This document shows, piece by piece, positions 1 through 7,516 of a stretch of DNA of 64,000 nt (position 1 is its first letter; every line of letters begins with the position of its first letter). Origin of the DNA: an uncultured Collinsella sp. (GTDB lineage: Bacteria; Actinomycetota; Coriobacteriia; Coriobacteriales; Coriobacteriaceae); NCBI GenBank assembly GCA_900541025.1, contig UQIL01000011.1, positions 1 through 64,000 of the forward strand, given 5' to 3'. The notes beneath the pieces were generated by a model. That model was not told the DNA's origin and did not search any database. It saw only the letters and a list, made by a program, of their open reading frames with translations. The translations under genes and the position numbers were made by a program.

Positions 1-2
1 GG

Positions 3-347
3 ATATCGGACACAGGGGCCGCAAGGGCCCTTACACCAACTTTCTCGACACTACCGCTTGTGACCAAGTACAACATGCTCGACGGCTATGTTTCTCGTGC
101 CAATGACGTGGTCTCGACCTATAACTCTACGGGAGATCCCAGACCGTGCGACAGCCTGGTCGGGGAGATGTTTGTTATTCGAGCTGAGTTCGGTCGTCAG
201 ACATTCTCGCCCCGGTCAAGGTGGTATCAGCAGTATGCCAATCTGTGGGGCTGTTACACCAACCTATGTCAATGGGTCGGCCATTACGGCGATGATGACG
301 TCGCGCTCGGTAACTTCAACAATAACGTGGCGGCGCTTGCCCTATGA
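3..347 (+). CDS. C-terminal part of an unknown protein (5' end outside window)
   Basis: The reading frame is open from the left edge (codon phase at base 3) to the TGA at 345-347, so the true start is probably upstream of the window. About 114 residues are visible. They are rich in Asn, Tyr, Trp and Asp, with a W-x-x-Q-Y and Cys-containing stretch, and show no domain I recognise. The stop overlaps the start of the kinase gene in an ATGA arrangement, which implies translational coupling and a shared operon with the kinase and FHA genes. A GTG at 60 could serve as an internal start, but nothing favours it. The function is unknown. Confidence 0.55.
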   Translation: MSDTGAARALTPTFSTLPLVTKYNMLDGYVSRANDVVSTYNSTGDPRPCDSLVGEMFVIRAEFGRQTFSPRSRWYQQYANLWGCYTNLCQWVGHYGDDDVALGNFNNNVAALAL

Positions 348-2188
348 TGACCGATCTTGCATCCACCACACCACAATCGCTCGGTCGCGATCCCATGGTC
401 GGCCTGCGCCTGGCGCGTGTCGACGGGTTTGAGCCGGCCATTGCGCTCGGTCAGGACGAACTGCCTGCCTATCTGCGTCGTTTTACGATGCTGTTTGCCG
501 ACGATGCCACCATGCGCCGTGGCGGTATCGGCCGCGTGACGCGTGCCGTCAACGCCCAAGGCGAGGCCGTGGCACTCAAGCAGCTCATCTTGCCGACGCG
601 CGATGAGTTTGACGACGATGCCGCTCACGAGGCGCTGGTCGCCAAGTTCAAGGCGGCGTTTCGCGAGGAATACGAATGCCATCGCGCCCTTTCGGGCCTT
701 AAGGGCTTTCCCCGCCTCTATGGCTGGGGCGAGGTCGACGGTGTGCCTGCAATTGTCATGGAATGGGTCGAGGGCGAGACGCTTGCCCGCTTGCGTTCGC
801 GACTCGCCGTGGACGATGCCGGACGCCTGTCGCCGCTTGTGGCGGCGCGTCTGGGTCGCGACCTGTTCGATCTGCTCTGCCGTATGAGCCTGGTGGGTGA
901 GGGCTTTGTCCATCGCGATATCTCGCCCGCTAATATTATGGTGCGCACGGCGCGTCTACCGCTTGACCGGCAGCTTGCCGAGGGCACCTTTGACCTGTGC
1001 CTGATCGACTTTGGCTCGTCGCTGGCGCTTGAGCCTGCGTCGGCCGTGGCCGGTACCGGCGGCAAGGCATCCTTTACCGAGCGCTATGCCACGCTGCGTC
1101 GCGCGACGGTTGCCTATGCCCCGCCCGAGATGCTCACCGACGATATTCCCGATCTGCGCGCTTTGCGTATGTCGCCGGCGATCGACGTCTATGCCGCGGC
1201 AAGCACGGTTTACGAGCTCATTGCCGGCGTCGCGCCATACGAAGCCGCGCCGAGCACTTCGGGCACCTCGGGTTCGCGCAAAAAGACGCGCGACATCGCG
1301 AGCCCCTACCGTCTCAAGATGGACACGCGGCCCGACTATCCCATTGGTGCCCATGCGCCCGGTTGTGATTTGACTCAGCTGCTTCGTCGTGAGCCCGATG
1401 TGGCGCTCGCCGCGGCCGAGCAGGCCCAGCAGCTAGGGCTTGAGCCGGATTCCGAAGAGCTACGCGATGCGCTGGCGTTTGTCGATGCCCAGCTGTTCGA
1501 CGTGGTGATGGCCTGTCTGTCCAGCCATCAAAAAGATCGTCCCGAGCCGGCGGCGGTCGAGGCGGCGCTCTCAGCGTTTTGTGACCACTATGCGCAAAAT
1601 GTCGGCCGTTCGCTCCGCGGCGAGCCGCTCACGCCGTGCCCCATGGATGCGTCTGGCCGCGCGGTTCGTCGCGCGCTGATGGTCGGCGCGACGGTCGTCT
1701 GTGGCGTGGTTTGGGCTGTGATCGTGGTTTCGGCCGCGCTGCTGGCGTCGGGCGCTCGCGTGACGGCGACTTTGGGATCGCTCGTGTGGTCTGGGTCGCT
1801 ACCGGGTATTATTGCCGCACTGGCGTTGGCGCTGCCAGGCATAGCCGGCGTTGCCGCGGGGGCGCTTGCGCGCGATCGGCGCTCGGGCTTCCTGCAGGGT
1901 GTGCTTGCGCTTTCTGCCTGCGAGGTTCCGGTGCTGGTTGTGGCTGCATGTAGCGTATTTTCCCAACGCGCCGTGATGGGCGGCCTTGTTGCCGCTCTGG
2001 TTGCGACCTATACGCTTACGTGGTTTTTGCTTGCGATGGGCTTTGCCTTTGAACTTCCCGTTTCGGCACCGCGACGCACAAAAGCCCAGATGGCGACTCC
2101 GCTTGCCGGTGGAGCCGCAGCTGCCCGTACTTTTGGCGGACCTGTCGAAGTATCGTCCGATTCTATTTCTACGACTAAGGAGGCCTAG
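344..2188 (+). CDS. Membrane-anchored Hanks-type Ser/Thr protein kinase
   Basis: This 614-residue protein has an N-terminal eukaryotic-type kinase domain and a C-terminal membrane region. Visible kinase motifs are a glycine-rich loop near residues 59-63, the ATP-binding Lys in VALKQ (K79), the catalytic HRD at 190-192 with Asn197, the DFG at 222-224 and an APPE variant of the APE motif near 259-262. About four hydrophobic helices follow between residues 445 and 570, so the kinase domain faces the cytoplasm. The start overlaps the preceding stop codon, and an FHA-domain gene follows 3 bp after the stop, pointing to a phosphothreonine signalling pair. Substrates cannot be told from the sequence. 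Confidence 0.9.
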   Translation: MMTDLASTTPQSLGRDPMVGLRLARVDGFEPAIALGQDELPAYLRRFTMLFADDATMRRGGIGRVTRAVNAQGEAVALKQLILPTRDEFDDDAAHEALVAKFKAAFREEYECHRALSGLKGFPRLYGWGEVDGVPAIVMEWVEGETLARLRSRLAVDDAGRLSPLVAARLGRDLFDLLCRMSLVGEGFVHRDISPANIMVRTARLPLDRQLAEGTFDLCLIDFGSSLALEPASAVAGTGGKASFTERYATLRRATVAYAPPEMLTDDIPDLRALRMSPAIDVYAAASTVYELIAGVAPYEAAPSTSGTSGSRKKTRDIASPYRLKMDTRPDYPIGAHAPGCDLTQLLRREPDVALAAAEQAQQLGLEPDSEELRDALAFVDAQLFDVVMACLSSHQKDRPEPAAVEAALSAFCDHYAQNVGRSLRGEPLTPCPMDASGRAVRRALMVGATVVCGVVWAVIVVSAALLASGARVTATLGSLVWSGSLPGIIAALALALPGIAGVAAGALARDRRSGFLQGVLALSACEVPVLVVAACSVFSQRAVMGGLVAALVATYTLTWFLLAMGFAFELPVSAPRRTKAQMATPLAGGAAAARTFGGPVEVSSDSISTTKEA

Positions 2189-2191
2189 GTC

Positions 2192-3130
2192 ATGGCATCT
2201 CAAGTTGAGCTCACCCCATGCGGGGCCATGTTTGACATCTTTAAGCGCGCGGCGCATCTGAGCCATATCGAGCTGTGCGGCTTGGTGCTTTCGTCCCGTC
2301 CGCTCGCCGACGGCCGCAGCCCGCAGAGCCGAGCCGCCGATCGCTCTTGGGTTTCCCGCTTTATCGTTCGCGCGCCGGTCGGCACGCTTCAGCATCGCTA
2401 CTTTGCCGAATACGGTACCTCGGCTGCGCGTATTATGTCGCAACTGGCCCTGCGCCAGCGCAATCCCATGGACTCCACGGCTGTGATCAATATGGTGTGC
2501 GGTCCTGCAGGTGAACCGATGGTACGCGCGCTCGAAGAGTGCCACCAGGACACGAATCTCTATCGCAACGCGCTCGATCGCCTGTCCCAGGCGGCGGAAC
2601 TCATGCCCGCCGAGCGCGCCGAGGCCGTGCTGGTGCTGTTTGTCGCCGTCGGTTGTTCGGCGGATGTGCGGTCCTCGGTGAACTATGCCATCGACTACGC
2701 GCACGCGACCTGTGGCGGAGGCACATCCACGCCGCGTTCGCTTGGCATGTCGATGACCGCGGGCGAACGCGAACCCGCCCCGGCGCACCCCTTGGGCTTG
2801 CTGCGCGTACAAAACAGTTTTGTCGTGAGCGCCCCGCGCTGGATTCAGCCGAGTGAGCAGGGTGTTGAGATTGGCGCGCTGGCCACTGGCGAGGGCGATA
2901 TTACCGACGTCGGCGACGATGTCTCGGCCCGCCATGCCCATATCTGGTGCGATGCTCAAAATATCTGGCACGTCGAGGACTTGTCGTCCACCAACGGAAC
3001 CGTGGTGGTAAACGGGGCCACGCGCGTCTGCATTCAGGTCGAACCCGGCCGTTCCGCCCAACTCAATCCCGGCGACGAGCTCAAGCTCGGCGAATCCACT
3101 ACCTACGCCATCCTCTTCGGTGCCCTCTAG
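2192..3130 (+). CDS. FHA-domain protein
   Basis: This 312-residue soluble protein has a novel-looking N-terminal region of about 200 residues and a C-terminal forkhead-associated domain (about 215-312). The FHA signature is visible as SARHAHIWC, then EDLSSTNGT and a VNG turn; Arg and Ser in these motifs normally contact phosphothreonine. It has a perfect AAGGAGG SD and follows the kinase gene directly, so it is likely a substrate or reader of that kinase. Its 3' half plus the following repeat is duplicated at 9446-9977 in a broken form. The role of the N-terminal region is unknown. Confidence 0.88.
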   Translation: MASQVELTPCGAMFDIFKRAAHLSHIELCGLVLSSRPLADGRSPQSRAADRSWVSRFIVRAPVGTLQHRYFAEYGTSAARIMSQLALRQRNPMDSTAVINMVCGPAGEPMVRALEECHQDTNLYRNALDRLSQAAELMPAERAEAVLVLFVAVGCSADVRSSVNYAIDYAHATCGGGTSTPRSLGMSMTAGEREPAPAHPLGLLRVQNSFVVSAPRWIQPSEQGVEIGALATGEGDITDVGDDVSARHAHIWCDAQNIWHVEDLSSTNGTVVVNGATRVCIQVEPGRSAQLNPGDELKLGESTTYAILFGAL

Positions 3131-3237
3131 CCGGCAGATAGGGACGTTTCTTTTCTGCCGGCACTTGGGGACACTCCTCGGCGCGCCAGAGCCAGTCGCC
3201 CGGGGATGGAGGGGCCATTTTGGCCCTTGGCGGTCAG
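2698..3237 (+). repeat. Left copy of a long direct repeat bounding the accessory island
   Basis: This is the 3' half of the FHA gene plus about 107 bp downstream. It is homologous to 9446-9977 in the same orientation. Identity is high but uneven: the stretch around 2922-3015 matches the right copy at all but a couple of bases, while the flanks differ mostly at third codon positions. Everything between the two copies (about 6.2 kb) has lower GC than the surrounding genes. Confidence 0.85.
3131..3178. repeat. REP-like unit with GGGACGTT..GGGACACTCCT
   Basis: This is an imperfect tandem of two related halves (a GGGACGTTTC half, then TGCCGGCACTTGGGGACAC). It recurs at 9872-9919, 21429-21476 and 55726-55772, always between genes. 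No transposase of the REP-associated Y1 type is in the window, so these may be non-autonomous relics. From 3179 to about 3439 I see only the end of the island's direct repeat and then AT-rich sequence without a gene. Confidence 0.7.
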
Positions 3238-3439
3238 TCGGGGCGAAACTAGAAGATCTTTCCGATTCGCGGCTGTTCATGCTTGTAGAGCATCTAAAAC
3301 AATAGGATGTTATTCTGGAATATGCCGGGTGCGTGAACTTGCCTGTCTTAGCCTTAATAAGGTATAGGGGAGTTTGGCTCAGGGGTTCCGTCTTGTTCTT
3401 CAGCGCAGTATTGTGGGACAGATTTGCTGAGATTGGCGC

Positions 3440-4080
3440 CTTACACCGCAGAGCGCACGGAAGGCTCTCGATTTGTGTTCTGGCCCCAGAATACAGGGCC
3501 TGATACTTACCAACTGTGGCATGGATGTAACATCTGTAGAAATCAACCCTTTTGTTGTCGACCTTTGTAAGAAAAACACTGCCATCAACTCTTTGGATGA
3601 CGAAACTAGGGTGCTTGAGGGGAGCCTTTACTCCCCTCTGAGAGATGACTCATGTTTTTCGCTTGTCGTTGTGAATCCTCCGTTACTGCCGATTCCGGAT
3701 GAGATTCCTTATCCCTTCGTTTGAGATGGAGGACAATCGGGTCTGGATAAAACACTTCGTATTCTTAAGGGTGGCGATACGCATTTAGAGAAAAACGGTA
3801 AATACTGCTAATAGGGGTGACGACGATGGTGCAGGGGCGACCCGCGATGCTCTCATCAATACGTCGGATACTTGGGAAATCAGGTCTAGATGCATGTATG
3901 ATGATGCTGTGTGGCTATTCAATTAATCCGCGTTCCGAATGGGTGCAGGGTATAGCTGCGACATCGTATGCTTTTGACCCGGCGCGATACTCAGATATTT
4001 CTGAGGCGGTTGACGAAGTTTATACGCACTATGCCGCGCAAGGCGTTTCGGAAGTTTGCACATCTACGTTACGGGCTTAG
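3440..4080 (+). pseudogene. Decayed SAM-dependent methyltransferase
   Basis: A single frame from about 3431 encodes a recognisable motif I (ALDLCSGPRIQG, near 3464), an acidic ribose-binding strand (TSVEINP) and the NPPLLP motif IV near 3677, typical of N-methyltransferases of the HemK/RsmC fold. The frame ends at a TGA at 3722-3724, directly after which the same frame continues with DGGQSGLDKTLRILKGG and stops again. A second frame (3817-4080) looks like the C-terminal part. The 5' end is missing (TGA at 3428-3430). I read this as a truncated, mutated gene. Its position beside the peptide cassette suggests it once belonged to it, which is inference. Confidence 0.6.
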
Positions 4081-4205
4081 GTTTCTTCAAGCGAGCAGGC
4101 CGGTTGCGTTATTTCGAGCGATTTTTCTAGTCTAGACGACAAAAGGCAAAGGATTTGATGGGTATAAAACGCGGACGTTTGTGGGCGGATGCTCAAATCT
4201 ATTGT

Positions 4206-4249
4206 GGCAATCGGGCGGTTGAAAAAGATATTTCAACCGCCCGATTGCC
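4206..4249. terminator. Perfect 19-bp hairpin
   Basis: The arms 4206-4224 and 4231-4249 are perfectly complementary (GGCAATCGGGCGGTTGAAA on the left) around a 6-base loop. No T-run follows, so it could be a terminator, a transcript-stabilising stem or a repeat. Otherwise the 4081-4395 gap holds no gene I can support. Confidence 0.65.
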
Positions 4250-4395
4250 AGGTTCGTCGGAGGAGATGTCCGATTCCGACTCTCTTGTAGGAAGAGCTTG
4301 AGATCGTATTGGCCCAAGGCAATCTTAAAGCAGTCTCATTGGCAAATCTTCGCTCCTGTTGTGTTGAGGTGTAAGGTATCAGTGATTGATGTTTT

Positions 4396-6048
4396 GTGGC
4401 GGGTAGATTGGGGCCTTCCTTGATTCGATGCGTTCTCTCGAGGTTCATCAGAGCAAAAGGGGCTTTCGTCTTCATTGCTATCACGGTGATTGGAACCGCT
4501 CTCTCCTATGCCATGCCATACGTGAACGGGAAATTCTTAGATTTTCTTCTCGGTAACCGCAGCGAAAGAGACGCCGTACTCTTCGCGCTCCTGGTTGCGT
4601 CAATAGGAGTTTTCTCCACCCTCTTTACTTATTTTGCAGGAACACTTTCCATTCGCATAACCACGAGACTTTCCTTTGATCTTCTCAGGGAGGCCGTCTT
4701 GCGTTTTGAAAGAGACGATTACTTGGTGAGTCGGACCATCGATCCAGCCTATACAACGCAACGGATTATTTCCGACTCCAGCGTGGTCTCATCCTTCGTT
4801 TTGGCGAATTTTATCAGTGCGCCGCTGTCCATTGTAGCCATTCCCATCGTATTGCTTATCATATGGTCAATTGATTCAACTCTCGCGGTGTTTTCCATCA
4901 TTCTCCTCATCGTGTATTTCTGTGTAATTACTGGGTTGAGGAAACTTTTGTATAGGGTCACGTATGAGAAGAAAGAGGCGGACAGCGCCTTTTACGCCGC
5001 AATTGCATCGCAGCTTAATCAGATTCTCAACATTCAACTGACATCTTCGTACGGCAAGAGCGAACAAGCGCTCGACGCTGGGTTTAAGAGCTATTTTCCC
5101 AAAGTTTTGCGCTCCGGAAAGCTATCATATTCTCTGACATCGCTCGATGGTCTTTTCGCAGCGTTGTTTCAAGCGGTGATACTTGTTGTTTCCGGAGTAC
5201 GAATCATTAACGGAACTATGTCAATAGGCGAGTACACTATCATCGGTACATACTTCGCGGTTCTCTTTAAGACTTTGAAAAGTATGATGTCATTGTTCAA
5301 ATCCTATCAAGATGCCAAAGCATCATGGGATAGGACGGCTATCGCGACGAGAGAAAAGGAGAGATCGGGGTGGAATCGGACCGATTTAGCTAAACTCGAT
5401 GAAATAAATGACATTTCGGTATCTGATTTGGAATTCTCGGTTGCCCTTCCAGACGGATCTGTCCGAGAGGTCCTCGGCGGGTTTTCTTTCAAGTTTTCCG
5501 GTCCTGGTACATATTGCATAGTTGGGGAAAACGGAAGAGGCAAGACGTCACTTCTTTACTTGATGCTCGGGCTATACTCATCGAAAGGCAAAGTAAAATA
5601 CAACGGCGTGCCAATCGAAGAATGCGACTTGGATTACATACGTGCGAGAGAGATATCGTGCTGCCCACAGTCGTGCTTCGCGCCGGACGAAACGGTGAAA
5701 GAGCTGTTAGAGTATTTCGACACGCCCTTTTCTTCCTATCACCGGGGTGTAGATGGCCTACTTTCGCTGGAAAACAGCGTGAAGGAGTTGCTCGGGAAAC
5801 GTTGCTCCGCGCTTTCGGGCGGTGAGCTGCGCCGAGTGTACTTATGGTCGGCGATTTCACGCAAGTCGTCAGTTTTGGTACTCGACGAGCCCACGACTGG
5901 GTTAGACGCTGTAAGCCGCGCCGAGCTTGCGGCCTATGTTAAGCGCAACAAGCAAAGCCAGCTGATCATCGTTGTCTCTCACGATGACGAGATGGTCGGC
6001 GCGGTAGAAGGGGTAGTGGATTTAGGCAGCATGTACCAGGGTAAATGA
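4396..6048 (+). CDS. ABC exporter (fused membrane and ATPase domains), RiPP-island transporter
   Basis: This 550-residue half-transporter has about six membrane helices in residues 20-290, then an ATPase domain. Walker A is GENGRGKTS (about 376-384), the Q-loop lies in CCPQS, the signature is LSGGE (about 473), Walker B is VLVLDEPTTGLD (about 494) and the switch His is in VSHD. There is no N-terminal C39 peptidase domain, so any leader peptide would have to be cut by another protease. The start is uncertain: a GTG at 4396 with a weak SD was taken, and TTG codons at 4408 and 4420 are in frame. Its lower GC matches the island. It likely exports the modified peptide or gives self-protection; this rests on the neighbourhood only. 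Confidence 0.82.
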   Translation: MAGRLGPSLIRCVLSRFIRAKGAFVFIAITVIGTALSYAMPYVNGKFLDFLLGNRSERDAVLFALLVASIGVFSTLFTYFAGTLSIRITTRLSFDLLREAVLRFERDDYLVSRTIDPAYTTQRIISDSSVVSSFVLANFISAPLSIVAIPIVLLIIWSIDSTLAVFSIILLIVYFCVITGLRKLLYRVTYEKKEADSAFYAAIASQLNQILNIQLTSSYGKSEQALDAGFKSYFPKVLRSGKLSYSLTSLDGLFAALFQAVILVVSGVRIINGTMSIGEYTIIGTYFAVLFKTLKSMMSLFKSYQDAKASWDRTAIATREKERSGWNRTDLAKLDEINDISVSDLEFSVALPDGSVREVLGGFSFKFSGPGTYCIVGENGRGKTSLLYLMLGLYSSKGKVKYNGVPIEECDLDYIRAREISCCPQSCFAPDETVKELLEYFDTPFSSYHRGVDGLLSLENSVKELLGKRCSALSGGELRRVYLWSAISRKSSVLVLDEPTTGLDAVSRAELAAYVKRNKQSQLIIVVSHDDEMVGAVEGVVDLGSMYQGK

Positions 6049-6419
6049 TGACAAGTGTAGTGCTACCCAACTGGCAGAGATAACAAAAAGGCGATGCAGA
6101 TGCACGTAGCATTCAGGCGGTTCGGACTCGGTGCCTTCACGTCATCGCAACGCTTTCAGATATAGTTCTCGTTCTCTTACTAAAGGAAACTTTAGTCTAC
6201 GTCATCTTGTCGAGACAGAGGTGAAGCGAAGTGTTGTCGCGACGTATCTTATTCCAGGTGGCTCAGTATCAGCGTGAGAATCGCACCAAAGTGTACTTAC
6301 GATTCTCGTGTCCCACGGACAACATGAGCTGAGCATTGAGGTTCCACCCTTTGCTGCAACTACACGGGGTTGGACGGCAATGAATATGCCGGGCCGCATA
6401 CCACGCGCAGCGGGGGTCC

Positions 6420-6545
6420 ATGTCCCAGTATGTTGCCTACAGCAGCCTCGATGTCCACGCACACATCATCTCTGCCTTCGCGTTCAATCCATTTGCCGGA
6501 GAGTGCGAGGGTTGCCAGGCCGTAGAATTCGAGCCGAACAAATGA
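6420..6545 (+). mobile_element. IS110-family transposase N-terminal remnant
   Basis: This 41-codon frame has the start of an IS110/IS1111-type transposase: YVAYSSLDVHAHIISAFAF resembles the Y-x-x-x-D-V-H DEDD-type N-terminus of that family. It stops early (TGA 6543-6545) and no other part of the enzyme is visible, so it is dead. It lies between the exporter and the minus-strand peptide cassette and marks past mobile-element activity. The rest of 6049-6640 holds no gene I can support. Confidence 0.5.
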
Positions 6546-6640
6546 AATGCGGTATCAGCGCATAGGATTAAACTGACGATTGCTTTGCACTGAGAATACG
6601 CTTGGAAAGCCGCTATGGGTGGCGGCCCGGGTTAAATAGA

Positions 6641-6682
6641 GAAGCCCGTCCGATCACTTTCATATGCGAACGGTCGGGCTTC
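6641..6682 (-). terminator. Terminator of the minus-strand peptide cassette
   Basis: A 12-bp stem (6641-6652 with 6671-6682, GAAGCCCGTCCG, one mismatch) surrounds an 18-base loop. Read on the minus strand it lies downstream of the last small gene of the cassette and is followed by an A/T-rich run, as expected for an intrinsic terminator. Confidence 0.6.
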
Positions 6683-6747
6683 TTATTCCACTTGCCAATG
6701 CTCGGCTCATATTGGAAGAAAGCTACGCTAATGTTTGCGTGACACTC

Positions 6748-6855
6748 CTATTTTCTCCGAAGAAAGAGTCGGATAATGAAGAATAGAATTAAAAAAGGTG
6801 CCAGATATAACGCAAATATAAAGGCTAATCCAACGAGACCTTGCAATAATGGCAT
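6748..6855 (-). CDS. Very small membrane peptide (35 aa) in the RiPP cassette
   Basis: An ATG at 6855 has a strong GGGAGGAG SD and opens a 35-codon frame ending in TAG. The product is almost entirely hydrophobic (about residues 3-30), contains FILFFIIRLF and ends in a basic RLFLRRK tail, so it is a single-pass membrane peptide with a cytoplasmic positive end. It is 78 bp downstream of the second precursor gene and before the terminator. Possible roles are immunity/self-protection, an exporter accessory or a toxin-like peptide. I do not recognise a family, and its size keeps it out of ordinary gene calls. Confidence 0.55.
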   Translation of the reverse strand: MPLLQGLVGLAFIFALYLAPFLILFFIIRLFLRRK

Positions 6856-6933
6856 AACTCCTCCCAGACACGAGATTTTGGTATTTGTTCCCATCTTATT
6901 CTGAATTGGACCAAATAGTTCCTAGCCACAAAA

Positions 6934-7113
6934 CTACTCGTCAACTGGATCGCACCAATCTGCTGGCAAAACACAGCTTGATTCTTTATCGACATAGCAC
7001 CAATCCGCAACAGGGCACTCGGCGATGTCGTAAAAATTGCATATATCAACTCCAAGACAACAAGGCTCAACGGGAGGATGTTCATTTGAACCAACAGGAT
7101 GGATATGCTTCAT
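6934..7113 (-). CDS. RiPP precursor peptide 1, six Cys-Asp pairs (59 aa)
   Basis: The ATG at 7113 has a GAGGAG SD. The leader begins KHIHP, shared with the peptide encoded at 7144-7347. The core has Cys at 18, 19, 25, 33, 39, 47 and 54. Six of them are followed by Asp: C19-D23, C25-D29, C33-D37 and C54-D58 with three residues between, C39-D42 with two and C47-D52 with four. Regular Cx3D repeats are the substrate pattern of freyrasin-type ranthipeptides, in which a radical SAM enzyme joins Cys sulfur to the Asp beta-carbon. It aligns along its length with the other precursor although the sequences have diverged. Export and function are unknown. A plain disulfide-rich or metal-binding peptide is the main alternative. 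Confidence 0.8.
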   Translation of the reverse strand: MKHIHPVGSNEHPPVEPCCLGVDICNFYDIAECPVADWCYVDKESSCVLPADWCDPVDE

Positions 7114-7143
7114 AACAGCTCCTCACCTTAATCCAATTAGAGA

Positions 7144-7347
7144 CTACGTTTGATCAATGCCACAGTGATCTACAACGCAGATGCTGCCGCCATCCATGTC
7201 ATAGTCGCAGTAATCGTATGCACCACAGCCATCTGCTTTATCATAAACAGTACAGATGTCAGTAATGCCCAAGAGGCAGTCAAAAGACATCGGCTTCACG
7301 CCTGCCTCGTCGCCACTTCCTGGATTAATCGGATGAATATGCTTCAC
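7144..7347 (-). CDS. RiPP precursor peptide 2, six Cys-Asp pairs (67 aa)
   Basis: The start is GTG at 7347 with AGGGAGG placed correctly upstream, which is better than the longer frame from 7395. The leader begins VKHIHP. The core has exactly six Cys, each followed by Asp: C24-D30 (x5), C32-D36 and C41-D45 (x3), C47-D50 (x2), C57-D60 and C62-D65 (x2). Shared positions with the 59-aa precursor include D-I-C-x-x-Y-D and A-x-x-C-x-x-x-D-aromatic-C. Only 30 bp separate the two genes, so they are co-transcribed. The conserved pairing with changing spacing suggests each Cys is tied to its Asp by the neighbouring enzyme. Confidence 0.8.
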   Translation of the reverse strand: MKHIHPINPGSGDEAGVKPMSFDCLLGITDICTVYDKADGCGAYDYCDYDMDGGSICVVDHCGIDQT

Positions 7348-7516
7348 GACTACCTCCCTTTGAGTGCAGAAAAACCTCAATATTGTGTATAACAAACCAA
7401 GATGTCTAGTTCACCATATTTCTAGAATGGTTTCGGCGAACGTAGCAATAAGCTTCGCAGACGGTAATCAGAAGAACGAACACCTCCACAATGGTGACAG
7501 CAATGCGCTGAACCGC

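Noticed and set aside
1799..3280. 493-codon minus-strand frame across the kinase and FHA genes
   Set aside because: Low-complexity Arg/His-rich translation, no SD, fully antisense to two recognised genes.
3722..3724. In-frame TGA in the methyltransferase remnant (and at 9701 in the FHA copy) read as recoding or selenocysteine
   Set aside because: Both lie in fragments truncated in other ways, no SECIS-like stem is evident, and intact genes in the window use TGA as a normal stop.
6825..7094. 89-codon minus-strand frame overlapping precursor peptide 1
   Set aside because: It is a different frame of the same DNA with no SD; the Cys/Asp frame starting at 7113 has an SD and a homologue next door.
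6885..7392. Plus-strand frames opposite the two precursor peptides
   Set aside because: No SD and no homology; they are shadows of the short minus-strand genes.
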